Shown: piece after piece, positions 1 through 8,627 of the stretch
Numbering within the stretch: the first letter of the stretch is position 1
How the letters are laid out: each line of letters starts with the position of its first letter
DNA from: Isosphaeraceae bacterium
GTDB taxonomy: Bacteria; Planctomycetota; Planctomycetia; Isosphaerales; Isosphaeraceae
Length of the DNA stretch: 58,985 nucleotides
Assembly: GCA_021324445.1 (NCBI GenBank)
Contig: JAJPJC010000164.1
Span: forward strand, 1 to 58,985
Direction of reading: 5' to 3'
Made by a program: the position numbers and the translations under genes
The notes under the pieces: model-generated
Seen by the model: the letters and a program-made list of their open reading frames with translations, nothing else
The model's database searches: none
Told to the model about the DNA's origin: nothing

Positions 1-195
1 GCGCGGTAAGCTCGGGGCGTCCCCACGGTGGTCCGAGGCCGAGTTGTGTTTGGTGCCTTCGAGCCCGTAGTAGGAGCCTGGCCCGGGCGCGGCGCGGACC
101 CCGCCCTAGTGCCCCCGGCAACGGGGAGCCCGCAGAGCAACCTGCTGGACGCTCGTTCGGGATGCGCCACGCCGTGGGGACACAAGTTTTCATAG

Positions 196-345
196 CAACA
201 CCTGGCGATCTCGGTCGACTCGGTCGGCGTGCTCCTGCACCGGGCGCGGAAGCGGTTGCGCCGCCTGATGGGAGAGTCCCCCGAGTCGTCGTGCGGCCCG
301 GCCGCGGAGGAGAGATCATCGCGTTCCCGAAAGGACCGGCCATGA
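196..345 (+). pseudogene. Truncated ECF sigma factor, region 4 tail
   Basis: After an in-frame stop at 193-195 the frame reads QHLAISVDSVGVLLHRARKR and continues to a TGA at 343-345. This resembles the end of sigma-70 region 4.2, where the helix-turn-helix recognises the -35 element and is followed by a basic HRARKRLR stretch. Regions 2 and the start of region 4 are not visible in any frame of the preceding 195 bases, so only a tail remains. The TGA overlaps the ATG of the next gene (ATGA), as expected of a sigma/anti-sigma pair. It could be a decayed gene, or an intact one broken by sequence errors near 190. Confidence 0.5.
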
Positions 346-1565
346 GCCCGAACCGTCCGGTTCCCCCGCCCCAGGACGACCTGATCGACCGTGCGGCCGA
401 GGCCCTCCGGCGGACTCCCGTGCCGGAGGGTCCATCGGAGTCGATCGTGACCCAGACGCTGACCGCCCTGCGCGCGGCAGCCGGCGAGCCGGACATTGTC
501 CCTTTTCGCAGGAGAACCACCATGATGACGGCTTTGAAGATCGCCGGCGCGGTCCTGGCCAGTGCCGGCGGACTGCTTTACTTCGCCGGCCTCCCCCCGG
601 CGTCGGCCACGGCCGAGTTCACCGAGGCGGCGCGGAAGCTTCAAGACGCCCAGACCCTCAGTCTGCGCGAGACCATGACGATCGCCGGTCAAGCCAACCC
701 GGCGACCGCCCGGCTCTTCTACAAAGTACCGGGCTTGATGCGCGCGGAGGAAGAGCCGGCCGGCGGGGCGGTCTCGATCCTGGACCTGAGCCGAGGCAAG
801 GTCCTGTTCCTCAACCCGGCCGACAAGTCGGCGATCCTGCTCGAGGAGCCGCCGGCCCAGGGAGAGGGAGGCGGTCCCGGCCCGCGGCGCGACCTTGCCG
901 CCTCGATGATCGACGAGATGCGCCGGCTCGGCGGCAAGGAGGGTCAGGCCGCGGGCGAGAAGGTCATCGGCAATGTCCGCACCCGCGGCTACCGCGTGAA
1001 GGAACAGGGGCAAGACCTGACCGTCTGGGTCGATCCCCAGAAGAAGCTCCCGGTGCAGATCGAGATCTCAGGTCGCACCGGCAACCGCGACTTCCAGGCC
1101 ACGTTCGCCGACATCCGGCTCGACCCGGTGCTGGATGACGCTCTGTTCAGCTTCGATCCGCCCGCGGGCTACGCGTTGCGCAAGGCGGGGACAAAGCTCA
1201 TGATGACCCCCGAGGAGGCCGTGGTGCGCCGGCTTCGCACCTACGCCGATGCCCACGACGGCCGCTTCCCGGCCCGCCTCGACGACTTCACCGACTCGCA
1301 GAAGCCGGCCTCTACCAAGAAGCCCAAGGGCGCCGTCGAGCCAGGAGCCTTTGAGGTCGCCATCGCCGCGGCGCACGTCGCCGCGTTCTGCCAGAAGATG
1401 AAGGACCACTACGGTTACAAGCCCGAGGGTGTGAAGCTCGGCGATGCCAGGACGATCCTCTTCTGGTACCAGCCGGAGGGGCAGACCAGGTACCGGGCGG
1501 TCTACGGCGACCTGCACGTCGGGGACGTCTCGGCCGACCAGCTCCCGGAGAAACCCAAGCCGTGA
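342..1565 (+). CDS. Membrane-anchored LolA-fold protein, possible anti-sigma/sigma regulator
   Basis: About 407 residues. The first 55 residues are cytosolic-looking and acidic/polar, one hydrophobic segment lies at about residues 62-84, and a long extracytoplasmic part follows. Residues 90-280 have the character of a LolA/LolB-like beta fold (lipoprotein-sorting or MucB/RseB-like), with the pattern of strands LSLRETMTI, ARLFYKVPGLMRAE and SRGKVLFLNPADKSAILLE. The ATG at 342 is chosen because it overlaps the stop of the sigma-factor tail; an in-frame ATG at 162 is less likely. RseB-like domains in this arrangement sense the envelope and restrain a sigma factor, but that role is inferred. The C-terminal 120 residues are not recognised. 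Confidence 0.7.
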   Translation: MSPNRPVPPPQDDLIDRAAEALRRTPVPEGPSESIVTQTLTALRAAAGEPDIVPFRRRTTMMTALKIAGAVLASAGGLLYFAGLPPASATAEFTEAARKLQDAQTLSLRETMTIAGQANPATARLFYKVPGLMRAEEEPAGGAVSILDLSRGKVLFLNPADKSAILLEEPPAQGEGGGPGPRRDLAASMIDEMRRLGGKEGQAAGEKVIGNVRTRGYRVKEQGQDLTVWVDPQKKLPVQIEISGRTGNRDFQATFADIRLDPVLDDALFSFDPPAGYALRKAGTKLMMTPEEAVVRRLRTYADAHDGRFPARLDDFTDSQKPASTKKPKGAVEPGAFEVAIAAAHVAAFCQKMKDHYGYKPEGVKLGDARTILFWYQPEGQTRYRAVYGDLHVGDVSADQLPEKPKP

Positions 1566-1591
1566 CCGCGGATGGTCCAGAAAGAAATCCG

Positions 1592-1656
1592 CGGACGGAG
1601 CCGCCTCCTACAAGACGACGCCTTCTTCGGCTCCCTGTAGGAGCCGGCTCCGTCCG
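1592..1656. repeat. Interspersed palindromic element, copy 1
   Basis: Two 21-nt arms, 1592-1612 and 1636-1656, are inverted copies with one mismatch (core CGGACGGAGCC). A second copy with the same arms lies at 8551-8616. Copy 1 overlaps the 3' end of the PEP-CTERM gene on the minus strand and supplies that gene's last codons and stop. It may also serve as a terminator-like hairpin between the convergent genes ending at 1565 and 1608. Confidence 0.8.
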
Positions 1657-2849
1657 GCGACCTCCCGCGTCGCTTTTCTTCCCCACCGGCAGGACGCGCG
1701 CCAGCCGAGAGCGCCCGCGAGGCAACCGAAGACGACGAATGTCGAAGGTTCGGGAACCGGCATCTCGGGGAAGACGGGGTCGGGGGGAGTGGGCAGTCCG
1801 GGCGGGGTCAGGAGCACAACTTGCTCCGAGCCGTTCTCTCCCAGGGCGAGGATCTGGCCTTGGTCATTGATCGCCAAGCCCCACCGGATCGTCCAGCCGC
1901 TGTTGGCGGGAAGCAGGCTGTTGAGGTTGGTCATCACCCCGTTCTGGTAGAGGAAGCCCTGGTAAAGATTGGTGCTGTTCTGCGAGAACGACAGGCCGAC
2001 GACCTGGCCTTGATTGTTGATACCATAGGCAGAGCTGAACGTGTCGCCCGGCAGCGTCCCGAGGTCGATCGGACTGCCGCCTGCGGGAATCACGGCCGCA
2101 TGGGTGGGCTGGCCGGCAACGTAACCGGTATTCCCGGCGATGGTTCCCTGGTCGTTAATGGCCGCGCCGTAGAAGTTCCCCAGATCGGTCCATTTCCCGC
2201 CACTGAGAAGAAACGAGTGGTCGAACGCCCCGGGTGTCATGGCCGCCTGGACCAGGACCTGGCCCAGATGATTGGCCGCCTGGACCTGGGCACCGACGGC
2301 GCCCGGCGGTACGCCGAGGTCTTGGAGCGATCCGTTCTGATCACTGTAGGGATGGAAATTGGCCCAGCCCCCAAGCGGGGCCACTTGCTCCGTCCCGATG
2401 ACCTCGCCTGAATTCGTGATCAGGCCCGCGGGACCCGGCAGGCTGGTCATCTGGCCGGTCTTGCTGTCATAGAGAAAGGTCCCAGTGTTGTCCGTTCCCA
2501 CGACCTGTCCAAGGTCGTTGAGTCCACTGATCCAGCCTGGAAACGCGTAGCTGCCGGGATTCTGACCACTCGGCGAGATGATCCCGGGGAGTGTGACCTT
2601 CCCGCCCGCCGTGGGATCGTAGAAGAAGGGGTGATCCCCACCCGCCCCATGGGGGCCAGAAAACTGGTTCCAGGTGCCGGCGACTTGACCGAGGTTGTTG
2701 AGAAACAACGGGAAGGTCAGCGATCCGTCGTTGCCGTCCAGGACCGTGATCGTGTAAGGCGAGGCCGCGCTTCGCCCGGCGGCCCCCAGAACCAACGCCG
2801 CGCCCAGCAGGGCACGGAATGTCTGCCTCTTCATGAAGTCCTGCGTCAC
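1608..2849 (-). CDS. PEP-CTERM sorted protein with HAF repeats
   Basis: 413 residues. A signal peptide (about 1-29, MKRQTFRALLGAALVLGAAG) is followed by a body of repeated NDLGQVVG / NDQGTIAG / NNQGQVVG units, the HAF-type repeat of secreted proteins. Near the end VPEPSTFVVFG, a hydrophobic stretch and an Arg-rich patch form a PEP-CTERM signal, read by exosortase in exopolysaccharide-producing bacteria. The GTG at 2849 has GGGAGGG five bases upstream; an ATG at 2834 is the alternative. About 20 residues follow the Arg patch, and most of these are encoded by the palindromic element at 1592-1656, an unusual tail for this signal class. It is monocistronic and faces the gene ending at 1565. Confidence 0.85.
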   Translation of the reverse strand: MTQDFMKRQTFRALLGAALVLGAAGRSAASPYTITVLDGNDGSLTFPLFLNNLGQVAGTWNQFSGPHGAGGDHPFFYDPTAGGKVTLPGIISPSGQNPGSYAFPGWISGLNDLGQVVGTDNTGTFLYDSKTGQMTSLPGPAGLITNSGEVIGTEQVAPLGGWANFHPYSDQNGSLQDLGVPPGAVGAQVQAANHLGQVLVQAAMTPGAFDHSFLLSGGKWTDLGNFYGAAINDQGTIAGNTGYVAGQPTHAAVIPAGGSPIDLGTLPGDTFSSAYGINNQGQVVGLSFSQNSTNLYQGFLYQNGVMTNLNSLLPANSGWTIRWGLAINDQGQILALGENGSEQVVLLTPPGLPTPPDPVFPEMPVPEPSTFVVFGCLAGALGWRASCRWGRKATREVAGRSRLLQGAEEGVVL

Positions 2850-3121
2850 AATCGCCCTCCCTGGACGCTCTGGATGCCGGCCGCTCCCTGCTCCGACCTT
2901 CGGCCGAGCATCTTCCGGGGAGTGGGAGAAAGCGTCAAGGGGAGCTGGCGTCGTGCGAAGTCGCGGCGACGATCGACTTCCGTTCAGTAACTACCCGCTT
3001 TCTCCACCCGACCTGCCGGTTTATCATCGGTGGGTGACCGGGGCATCGTTTCCGTGGGTAAGGCAAGTCGACCGCCAGCCGCCCGCGATGTCTTGGCATT
3101 CCCGGGTCGGGAGCCTGCGTC

Positions 3122-5803
3122 ATGGCCGGCCGTGATGATGCCGACGTTTCGCGGGACCTGGTCCTGGCCCTGCTGGCATTCCAGCGCGGGCTGGTGGACC
3201 AGGCCCAGCTCCGCGCGGCCCTCGAGACCTGGGCCGGCTCGACGGATCGCTCGATGGCCGAGGTCCTCGTCGGACGAGGCGTCCTCGACCCACACGGGCG
3301 GGCTCTGCTGGAAGACCTCGTCGCGCGCCACCTGGCGAACCCCGGGCCGGAGCCGTTCGTCGCCGCGGCCGGTCCTGCCCAGGGCGAGGGAGTGGCTCCG
3401 CTGGATCCGTCTGAGCCCTCGGCCACCGTCGCCCATCGCGAGCCGGAGGTCTCCCCCGAGGATCGCGACGACCCCGACCGCACGACCGGCGTCGGTGCCG
3501 GGGAGAACACGAGCGTGGCGCCGGCCTCCAGCGAGCGGTTCCGCATCGTCCGGCCCTACGCCCGCGGAGGGCTGGGCGAGGTGTTCCTGGCCGTGGACCC
3601 CGAGCTGGACCGCCAGGTCGCGTTGAAGGAGCTGCGGGGCTACCACGCCCATGACCCGGTCAGCCAGTCGCGGTTCCTGCTCGAAGCCAAGGTCACCGGG
3701 CGGCTGGAGCATCCGGGGATCGTGCCGGTCTACGGCCTGGGCCGTCATGCCGACGGCCGCCCCTATTATGCGATGCGCTTCATCGAGGGGGAGACCCTCA
3801 AGCAGGCGATCGAGCGCTTCCACCACGCCGAGCAGACCTCACGGCCGACCGTGGAGCGGGAGATTGCGTTCCGGCGGCTGCTCCGCAGCCTGATCGACGC
3901 CTGCCACGCGGTCGCCTACGCGCACAGCCGGGGCGTGCTGCATCGCGACGTGAAGCCGGAGAACATCATGCTGGGCCGGTTCGGCGAGACGCTCGTCGTC
4001 GATTGGGGCATCGCCAAGCCGCTCCCCGAGGCGGGGGGCGAGCCGGCCGTGGGGTCCGCGCCCGGCGGCGACCTGACCGAGGATTCGTCGCTGACTCGCC
4101 CCGGCTCGGCGATCGGGACCCCGCAATACATGAGCCCCGAGCAGGCGGCCGGCGACCTGGACAAGGTCGGGCCGGCGAGCGACGTCTACAGCCTGGGCGC
4201 GACCCTCTATTGCCTGCTGGTGGGGCACGGGCCGTTCCCCGCCGGGAGTGTTGCCGACGTCCTGGAGCGGGCGCGGCGCGGCATCTTCCCCGGGCCGCGA
4301 CGCCTGCGGCGGTCGGTCGATCCGGCGCTGGAAGCCATCTGCCTGAAGGCCATGTCGCTGAAGCCCGAGGATCGCCACGCCACCCCGATGGCCCTGGCCG
4401 AGGAGATCGAGGCCTGGCTGGCGGACGTCCGCTATCGGAGTGAGCAGGAGCAGGCGCTGGTCGACGTCCAGCGGACGCTGGCCCGGCTCTGCATCGAGCG
4501 CGCGCACAACCTGTTCGATCGCCAGCGGCACGACGAGGGGATGCTCTGGCTGACCCGAGCCCTGGAGAACATCCCGGCGGAGTTCCTCGACTTCGCGCGC
4601 AGCATCCGGGCCAGCCTGGCCGGCTGGCATGCCGGCGAGAAGCTGATGGAACGGAGCCTCGCGCATCGGGAGGCCGTCCATGCCGTGGCGTTCAGCCCCG
4701 ATGGCCGGCGGCTGGCCACGGCGTGCGGGGATCGCACGGCGCGGCTCTGGGACGTCGCCCAGGGCCTGCCGCTGGTCGCGCCGATGAACCACCAGGGGGC
4801 CGTCCGGTCCATCGCCTTCAGTCCCGACGGGCGACTGATCGCCACCACCAGCGATGACCGGACCCTGAGGCGTTGGGATGCTCTGACCGGCGAACCCGTC
4901 GGCAGTCCGATCCGGCACGAGGATCCGATCCGAGCCGTCCGCTTCAGCCCCGACGGCTCGAAGATCGCGACGGCGAGCCGGTCGAGTCGCCCCTGCCTGT
5001 GGGACGCCGCGACCGGCCGGCCCATCGGCGGGGACGAGCCCGGCGAGCCGGAGGCGCGGGTCCTGGCCATCGGCTTCAATGCCGACGGGACCCTGCTGGC
5101 CGTCGCCGGGGACGATGGCACGGTGTGGTTGCGGGAGACGGCGACGGGCCGGCGCCTCGGCCGGGCGCTGCGGCACGAGGCGGCCGTGCCCGCCCTGGCG
5201 TTCAGCCCCGATGGCCGGACGCTCGTCTGCGGCTGCGGCGACGGCCGGGCCCGGCTCTGGGCCCTCGATCAGGAAGCTCCGCTGGCGGAGTTCGCCCACC
5301 GGGCCGAGGCCGGCTTCGTCGCCTTCAGCCCGGCCGGCCGCTCGGTCGTCACGGCGTGTCCGGATGGCAGTGCCCGGATCTGGGATGCCGGCACGGGCAA
5401 GCCGATCGGTGAGCCGTTGACCCACCGGGCGCCGGTCGATTGCCTGGCGTTCCACCCGGATGGCACCATGGTGGCAACCGGGAGCCAGGACGGGACGGCC
5501 CGGCTCTGGGATGCGGACACCGGCCTGCCGATCGGGCCGCCCCTGGGACACCGCGGCGCGGTGCAGGCCCTGGCCTTCAGCCCGGACGCCCGCCGGCTGG
5601 CCACCGCCGGCGCCGACGGGATGGCGCGATCCTGGCGCGTTCCCGCTCCGATCCCCGGCGATTGCGAGCGGATCGCCTGCTGGGTCCGCATCCTGACCGA
5701 GCTCGATTTCGACGAGGGCGACGCCATCCGCCCCATCGATCAACTGGCCCTCTGGGAGCTCCGCCGCCGCCTGCAAGAGCTGGGCGGCGCGCCGGTCAAG
5801 TGA
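3122..5803 (+). CDS. Hanks-type Ser/Thr protein kinase with C-terminal WD40 propeller
   Basis: 893 residues. Residues 1-130 form an unassigned N-terminal region with a helical start. The kinase domain spans about 139-430: glycine loop GGLGEV (149-154), ATP-binding Lys169 in VALKEL, catalytic HRDVKPEN (274-281), metal-binding DWG at 294-296 instead of the usual DFG, and GTPQYMSPEQ in the activation/APE region. A helical linker (about 430-510) leads into seven or eight WD40 repeats (about 515-850) with recurrent AFSPDGR...LWDA blades. No membrane segment is obvious, so it is probably cytosolic. Such kinases phosphorylate Ser/Thr on unknown partners and the propeller probably binds them. The start is supported by GGGAG upstream. 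Confidence 0.93.
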   Translation: MAGRDDADVSRDLVLALLAFQRGLVDQAQLRAALETWAGSTDRSMAEVLVGRGVLDPHGRALLEDLVARHLANPGPEPFVAAAGPAQGEGVAPLDPSEPSATVAHREPEVSPEDRDDPDRTTGVGAGENTSVAPASSERFRIVRPYARGGLGEVFLAVDPELDRQVALKELRGYHAHDPVSQSRFLLEAKVTGRLEHPGIVPVYGLGRHADGRPYYAMRFIEGETLKQAIERFHHAEQTSRPTVEREIAFRRLLRSLIDACHAVAYAHSRGVLHRDVKPENIMLGRFGETLVVDWGIAKPLPEAGGEPAVGSAPGGDLTEDSSLTRPGSAIGTPQYMSPEQAAGDLDKVGPASDVYSLGATLYCLLVGHGPFPAGSVADVLERARRGIFPGPRRLRRSVDPALEAICLKAMSLKPEDRHATPMALAEEIEAWLADVRYRSEQEQALVDVQRTLARLCIERAHNLFDRQRHDEGMLWLTRALENIPAEFLDFARSIRASLAGWHAGEKLMERSLAHREAVHAVAFSPDGRRLATACGDRTARLWDVAQGLPLVAPMNHQGAVRSIAFSPDGRLIATTSDDRTLRRWDALTGEPVGSPIRHEDPIRAVRFSPDGSKIATASRSSRPCLWDAATGRPIGGDEPGEPEARVLAIGFNADGTLLAVAGDDGTVWLRETATGRRLGRALRHEAAVPALAFSPDGRTLVCGCGDGRARLWALDQEAPLAEFAHRAEAGFVAFSPAGRSVVTACPDGSARIWDAGTGKPIGEPLTHRAPVDCLAFHPDGTMVATGSQDGTARLWDADTGLPIGPPLGHRGAVQALAFSPDARRLATAGADGMARSWRVPAPIPGDCERIACWVRILTELDFDEGDAIRPIDQLALWELRRRLQELGGAPVK

Positions 5804-5891
5804 GATCGACTGGAGGCACCTCGTGCCGGACGACCGTGCTCAGCCCTGGACGTCTCCGCCCGGTTCCGCGGGAGCTCGCTCCTCTGGTGAA

Positions 5892-6117
5892 CTATCCGCT
5901 CACCGCCACGAAGTCGTCGGCCGACATTCCTATCCCGTGCGATCTTCCGAAGGATCACCGGAGAGATATCCCGGCCCTTGTGGAATGGCACCGTCGTGCC
6001 TCGCCCATCAGGATGGCGGAACTGCTTGTGCGCACCACGCTGTCGGACTTCGACGAAGCCTAGCGCCTCCAGTCGGGCGACCACTTCGTGCGGTTTCAAC
6101 ACCGGCAGCTTGGGCAT
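5892..6117 (-). pseudogene. hicA: HicA-type toxin, frameshifted near its 3' end
   Basis: From the ATG at 6117 the reading is MPKLPVLKPHEVVARLEALG followed by a region with FVEVRQRGAHKQFRHPDG and VPFHKGRDISPVILRKIARD, the HicA fold of mRNA interferases, with the catalytic His in the GAHKQF segment. After ...RKIARD the frame runs on into unrelated sequence for about 80 residues. The +1 frame at the same point reads IGMSADDFVAVSG and stops at 5892, the normal HicA ending. Restoring two bases near 5938-5945 would give a regular 74-residue protein. It lies two bases downstream of hicB, as in known HicBA operons. It may be inactivated, or the frameshift may be a sequencing error. Confidence 0.75.
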
Positions 6118-6119
6118 GA

Positions 6120-6329
6120 TCAGTCCACCTGCACGGTCTGGATGCCCACGAATTGCGATTCCCATTCGGGCTCGCCGTCCTCCAGGAGCATCTCAATCAC
6201 TTCGGAGAGGTTGCCGTTCAGTTCGTCGAGCGTCTCGCCCTGGGAATGGGCCCCGGGAAAACCGGGCACATCGCCGACGAACAAGCCCGTGTCCGGGCAA
6301 CGTTCGATCACCGCTGTGAACGTCCGCAT
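6120..6329 (-). CDS. hicB: HicB-family antitoxin
   Basis: 69 residues from the ATG at 6329, preceded by GGGAGG. MRTFTAVIERCPDTGLFVGD, then VPGFPGAHSQGETLDELNGN and LSEVIEMLLEDG, is the partial RNase-H-like HicB domain. HicB neutralises HicA and usually represses the operon. This is a short form without a separate C-terminal DNA-binding domain. The stop lies two bases before the hicA ATG. The gene order antitoxin then toxin, both on the minus strand, fits the family. Confidence 0.85.
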   Translation of the reverse strand: MRTFTAVIERCPDTGLFVGDVPGFPGAHSQGETLDELNGNLSEVIEMLLEDGEPEWESQFVGIQTVQVD

Positions 6330-6396
6330 GACCACCTCCCGAGCTCCAAGCCGACGTCTTCGCCTCATCCTCTCGCGCCGGCAAGCTTCGTCCTCC

Positions 6397-6594
6397 TCAT
6401 CGCCGGAGGCGGTCCAAAAGCTCAGCTCGAATCTGGAACGAGGATACCGGGCTTCCCTCTCGTCCCAAGGTCATCCCCGTATCTTCGGCACCGAGGGCGT
6501 CCGCGACCAGGGCGGGCTCGATGCGCGGCGACGCCGTGCCAAGATCACGAATGCGCCAGGACGGGGAATCGGTTGCCACGATCTTCCTGGTCAT
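6397..6594 (-). CDS. Small hypothetical protein between the two toxin-antitoxin modules
   Basis: 65 residues, beginning MTRKIVATDSPSWRIRDLGT and ending in a helical, basic tail (RAELLDRLRR). The ATG at 6594 has GAGGTGA five bases upstream. A longer frame starting at 6687 would overlap parE and lacks such a site. The family is not recognised. Its position after parE and before hicB on the same strand suggests co-transcription with the modules. Confidence 0.45.
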   Translation of the reverse strand: MTRKIVATDSPSWRIRDLGTASPRIEPALVADALGAEDTGMTLGREGSPVSSFQIRAELLDRLRR

Positions 6595-6655
6595 TTGGAT
6601 CACCTCAGACTTCAGGAAATCGGCGAATGCGGCGAGAGCGTGGCGCCTCGGGAAC

Positions 6656-7036
6656 TCACTCATCGGGACCTCGAGCGCGATATTCATCAGGGAGATGGCG
6701 TTTCAGATCCACGACATCATGAAGCACTCGCCCAATCTCGACCCGACCGTCGTCGAGGAGCCGGTACACGAGGAAGTGCCGTGGGTGACGCACCTTGCCG
6801 ATCGCGGCACTCACATGGTCGCGACTGTGTCGGAGATGGTACGTCCGCGCCGCCGCCGTGATCTCAGGACGAGCATGGCTGCCTGCGCGATCTGGATCGG
6901 CGGCGACGTCGAAGATGGCCCTCATCACCAAGGCCTCGTAACGGAGCCGGCCCCGCTCTCCGAAATGCTCGTGGCTCCATTCGAGGATCGCCTCGATATC
7001 CCGCTCAGCGCGTGGCGAGAGGCGGTATTGGGGCAT
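6656..7036 (-). CDS. parE: ParE/RelE-superfamily toxin
   Basis: 126 residues. MPQYRLSPRAERDIEAILEW, then an aromatic/charged helix, and near the end the pattern HYHLRHSRDHV-type strand (actual TYHLRHSRDHV), RHPRHFLVYRLLDDGRVEIG and RVLHDVVDLKRHLP, are the hallmarks of ParE-like toxins, which poison gyrase or, in RelE relatives, cleave mRNA on ribosomes. The ATG at 7036 lies four bases after the parD stop, so the pair is translationally coupled. The full length for the family is present. Confidence 0.85.
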   Translation of the reverse strand: MPQYRLSPRAERDIEAILEWSHEHFGERGRLRYEALVMRAIFDVAADPDRAGSHARPEITAAARTYHLRHSRDHVSAAIGKVRHPRHFLVYRLLDDGRVEIGRVLHDVVDLKRHLPDEYRARGPDE

Positions 7037-7040
7037 CGGA

Positions 7041-7343
7041 TTACTCACCTTCCGAGCCGCGCTCGACGCGCTGAGCCGCACGCCGACCGATCTTGCCGAT
7101 GAAATCCGCGAGCGCCTCCTCTCCCTCAAGGACAATGGCCTCGCCCCGATCGAGCTCGTCAAACCCCTCGGCGGCCAACTCCCGGAGCACGGCGAGCTTC
7201 TCCTCATCCTCTCGCGTTCGCTGCTCCAGGAGGCGCAGGCCCGCACGCATCACTTCACTCGCATTCTGGTAGCGGCCGGAGTTCACCTCGCTCTCGACGA
7301 ATTCATCGTAGTGATCGGTGAGGTTCACATTGCGCGTCGGCAT
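7041..7343 (-). CDS. parD: ParD-family antitoxin
   Basis: 100 residues. MPTRNVNLTDHYDEFVESEV followed by SGRYQNASEVMRAGLRLLEQ is the ribbon-helix-helix DNA-binding domain of ParD/CopG-type antitoxins. The acidic C-terminal half (EGFDELDRGEAIVLEGEE) would wrap ParE. A strong AGGAGGGC lies just upstream of the ATG at 7343. The operon is probably autoregulated by ParD, as in the family. It is located 70 bases downstream of the helicase partner gene on the same strand. Confidence 0.88.
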   Translation of the reverse strand: MPTRNVNLTDHYDEFVESEVNSGRYQNASEVMRAGLRLLEQRTREDEEKLAVLRELAAEGFDELDRGEAIVLEGEEALADFIGKIGRRAAQRVERGSEGE

Positions 7344-7413
7344 GGTTCGCCCTCCTTTCTGCTCCCCAGGATACGGCGACTGGCAAAGATTGTCAATAGA
7401 AACAGCCGGTTGA

Positions 7414-8526
7414 TCACCGCCGCGATGGCCGGGCGGGCGGGCTCGCCGCCTGGGCGCAGGCCGGGCAGACGAGCCGGCCCTGGCGCGTGACTTCGAAGGC
7501 GAAGGTGGGACGATGGCATTCGGGGCAGACGGCCGCCTCGATGGCTTCGACGAGCGGGTCCCAGACCCACTCCAGCCGGCCGATGACGGACCCCGATGCC
7601 GATGCGGTCACGACGGTGCGCAGCAGCAGCTTGGGCTGGTGGATCACCAGCAGGTTGAGCAGCCGCAGGTGGACCTTCAACTGGCTCTTCCGCCGCAGCT
7701 CGGCGGCCCGCAGGTGTTCCTCGCGGGTCAGGGCCTCGAGCCGCGCCGTGAACCGCGCGGGGTCCTCGTCGCGGTGGCGGGCTTTCTTCGCCTGCTCCTC
7801 GACCTCGGCGCGGAGGTCGGCGTAATAGCGGCCGATCCGCTCGAGCTGGCGGTCCAGCCGTTCGTGCAGCTCGCGATAGTACGTGTTGGCCAGCGCGGAG
7901 AGGGTCCTCACGACGCGATCGCGGGCGATGGGGTAGGCCGACGCCAGTCCCGGGTGAGATGCCTCGGCCAGCGGCGTCCAGGGCTTCTCGGCCAGATGAG
8001 AGCGGTCGAGTAATCGATCCAGGTGTCGGACCTGGCGGCCGTAGTGCACGTCGATCGCCACGGTCAGCAGATCCTGCTCCTTCTGGTCGCTGACGAACGT
8101 CGCCTCGAACCAGAAGACCGCCTGGGGGAAGTGCAGGGGCCGCGCGCGCTCGACCTTCAGGGCGAATCCTGTCGGCAGCGTGACCGCGCGGCGCAGTCGG
8201 TCTTCCACGCCCTGCGGCGCCAGGTTCAGGCCGGTCAGATACAGCTCGAGATGCCGGCCGCGGTTGACGGCGTCGGCCAGGAGGCGATCGATCAGCGGCG
8301 TCCCGTAGGTGGCCAGTTGCGCGCCGGGATGCTCGGGGATCGCCTCGGGATCGAAGACCAGGCGGACCATCTCCGGCTCGCCGGCGGCCTCTCGACCCGG
8401 CAGCATCAGGTCGTAGACCTGGGGCTCGACCTCGTCCCACATCCCACCGGTGACCTCCGCGTAATCGCGGAGGAACTCTTCTAGCGGCGCGGGGGAAGAA
8501 CTCGGAGTGTGGAGATCGGTGTTCAT
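7414..8526 (-). CDS. Coiled-coil protein with C-terminal zinc ribbon, helicase partner
   Basis: 370 residues from the ATG at 8526. The N-terminal 190 residues are mixed alpha/beta of unrecognised fold. Residues about 195-270 are strongly helical and charged (LHERLDRQLERIGRYYADLR and an Arg/Glu-rich continuation), likely a coiled coil. A CPEC...CPAC pair at about Cys334/337/354/357 forms a zinc ribbon before the basic tail. The gene follows the SNF2/RapA-type helicase by 101 bases, with a palindromic element between them, so the two probably act together. I cannot name the family. Nucleic-acid or RNA-polymerase binding is an inference from the zinc ribbon and the partner. Confidence 0.75.
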   Translation of the reverse strand: MNTDLHTPSSSPAPLEEFLRDYAEVTGGMWDEVEPQVYDLMLPGREAAGEPEMVRLVFDPEAIPEHPGAQLATYGTPLIDRLLADAVNRGRHLELYLTGLNLAPQGVEDRLRRAVTLPTGFALKVERARPLHFPQAVFWFEATFVSDQKEQDLLTVAIDVHYGRQVRHLDRLLDRSHLAEKPWTPLAEASHPGLASAYPIARDRVVRTLSALANTYYRELHERLDRQLERIGRYYADLRAEVEEQAKKARHRDEDPARFTARLEALTREEHLRAAELRRKSQLKVHLRLLNLLVIHQPKLLLRTVVTASASGSVIGRLEWVWDPLVEAIEAAVCPECHRPTFAFEVTRQGRLVCPACAQAASPPARPSRR

Positions 8527-8550
8527 CGTCCTTCCTCGAGTGCGAGTCGG

Positions 8551-8616
8551 CGGACGGAGCCGCCTCCTACATGGACGACCCCCGGATTCGGCCTTTGTGG
8601 GAGCCGGCTCCGTCCG
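8551..8616. repeat. Interspersed palindromic element, copy 2
   Basis: Arms 8551-8571 and 8596-8616 match those of the element at 1592-1656; the left arms are identical. It sits between the helicase stop (8628) and the partner start (8526), inside the presumed transcript, where a strong hairpin could attenuate transcription or stabilise the upstream mRNA. Confidence 0.8.
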
Positions 8617-8627
8617 GCGATCCCCGG

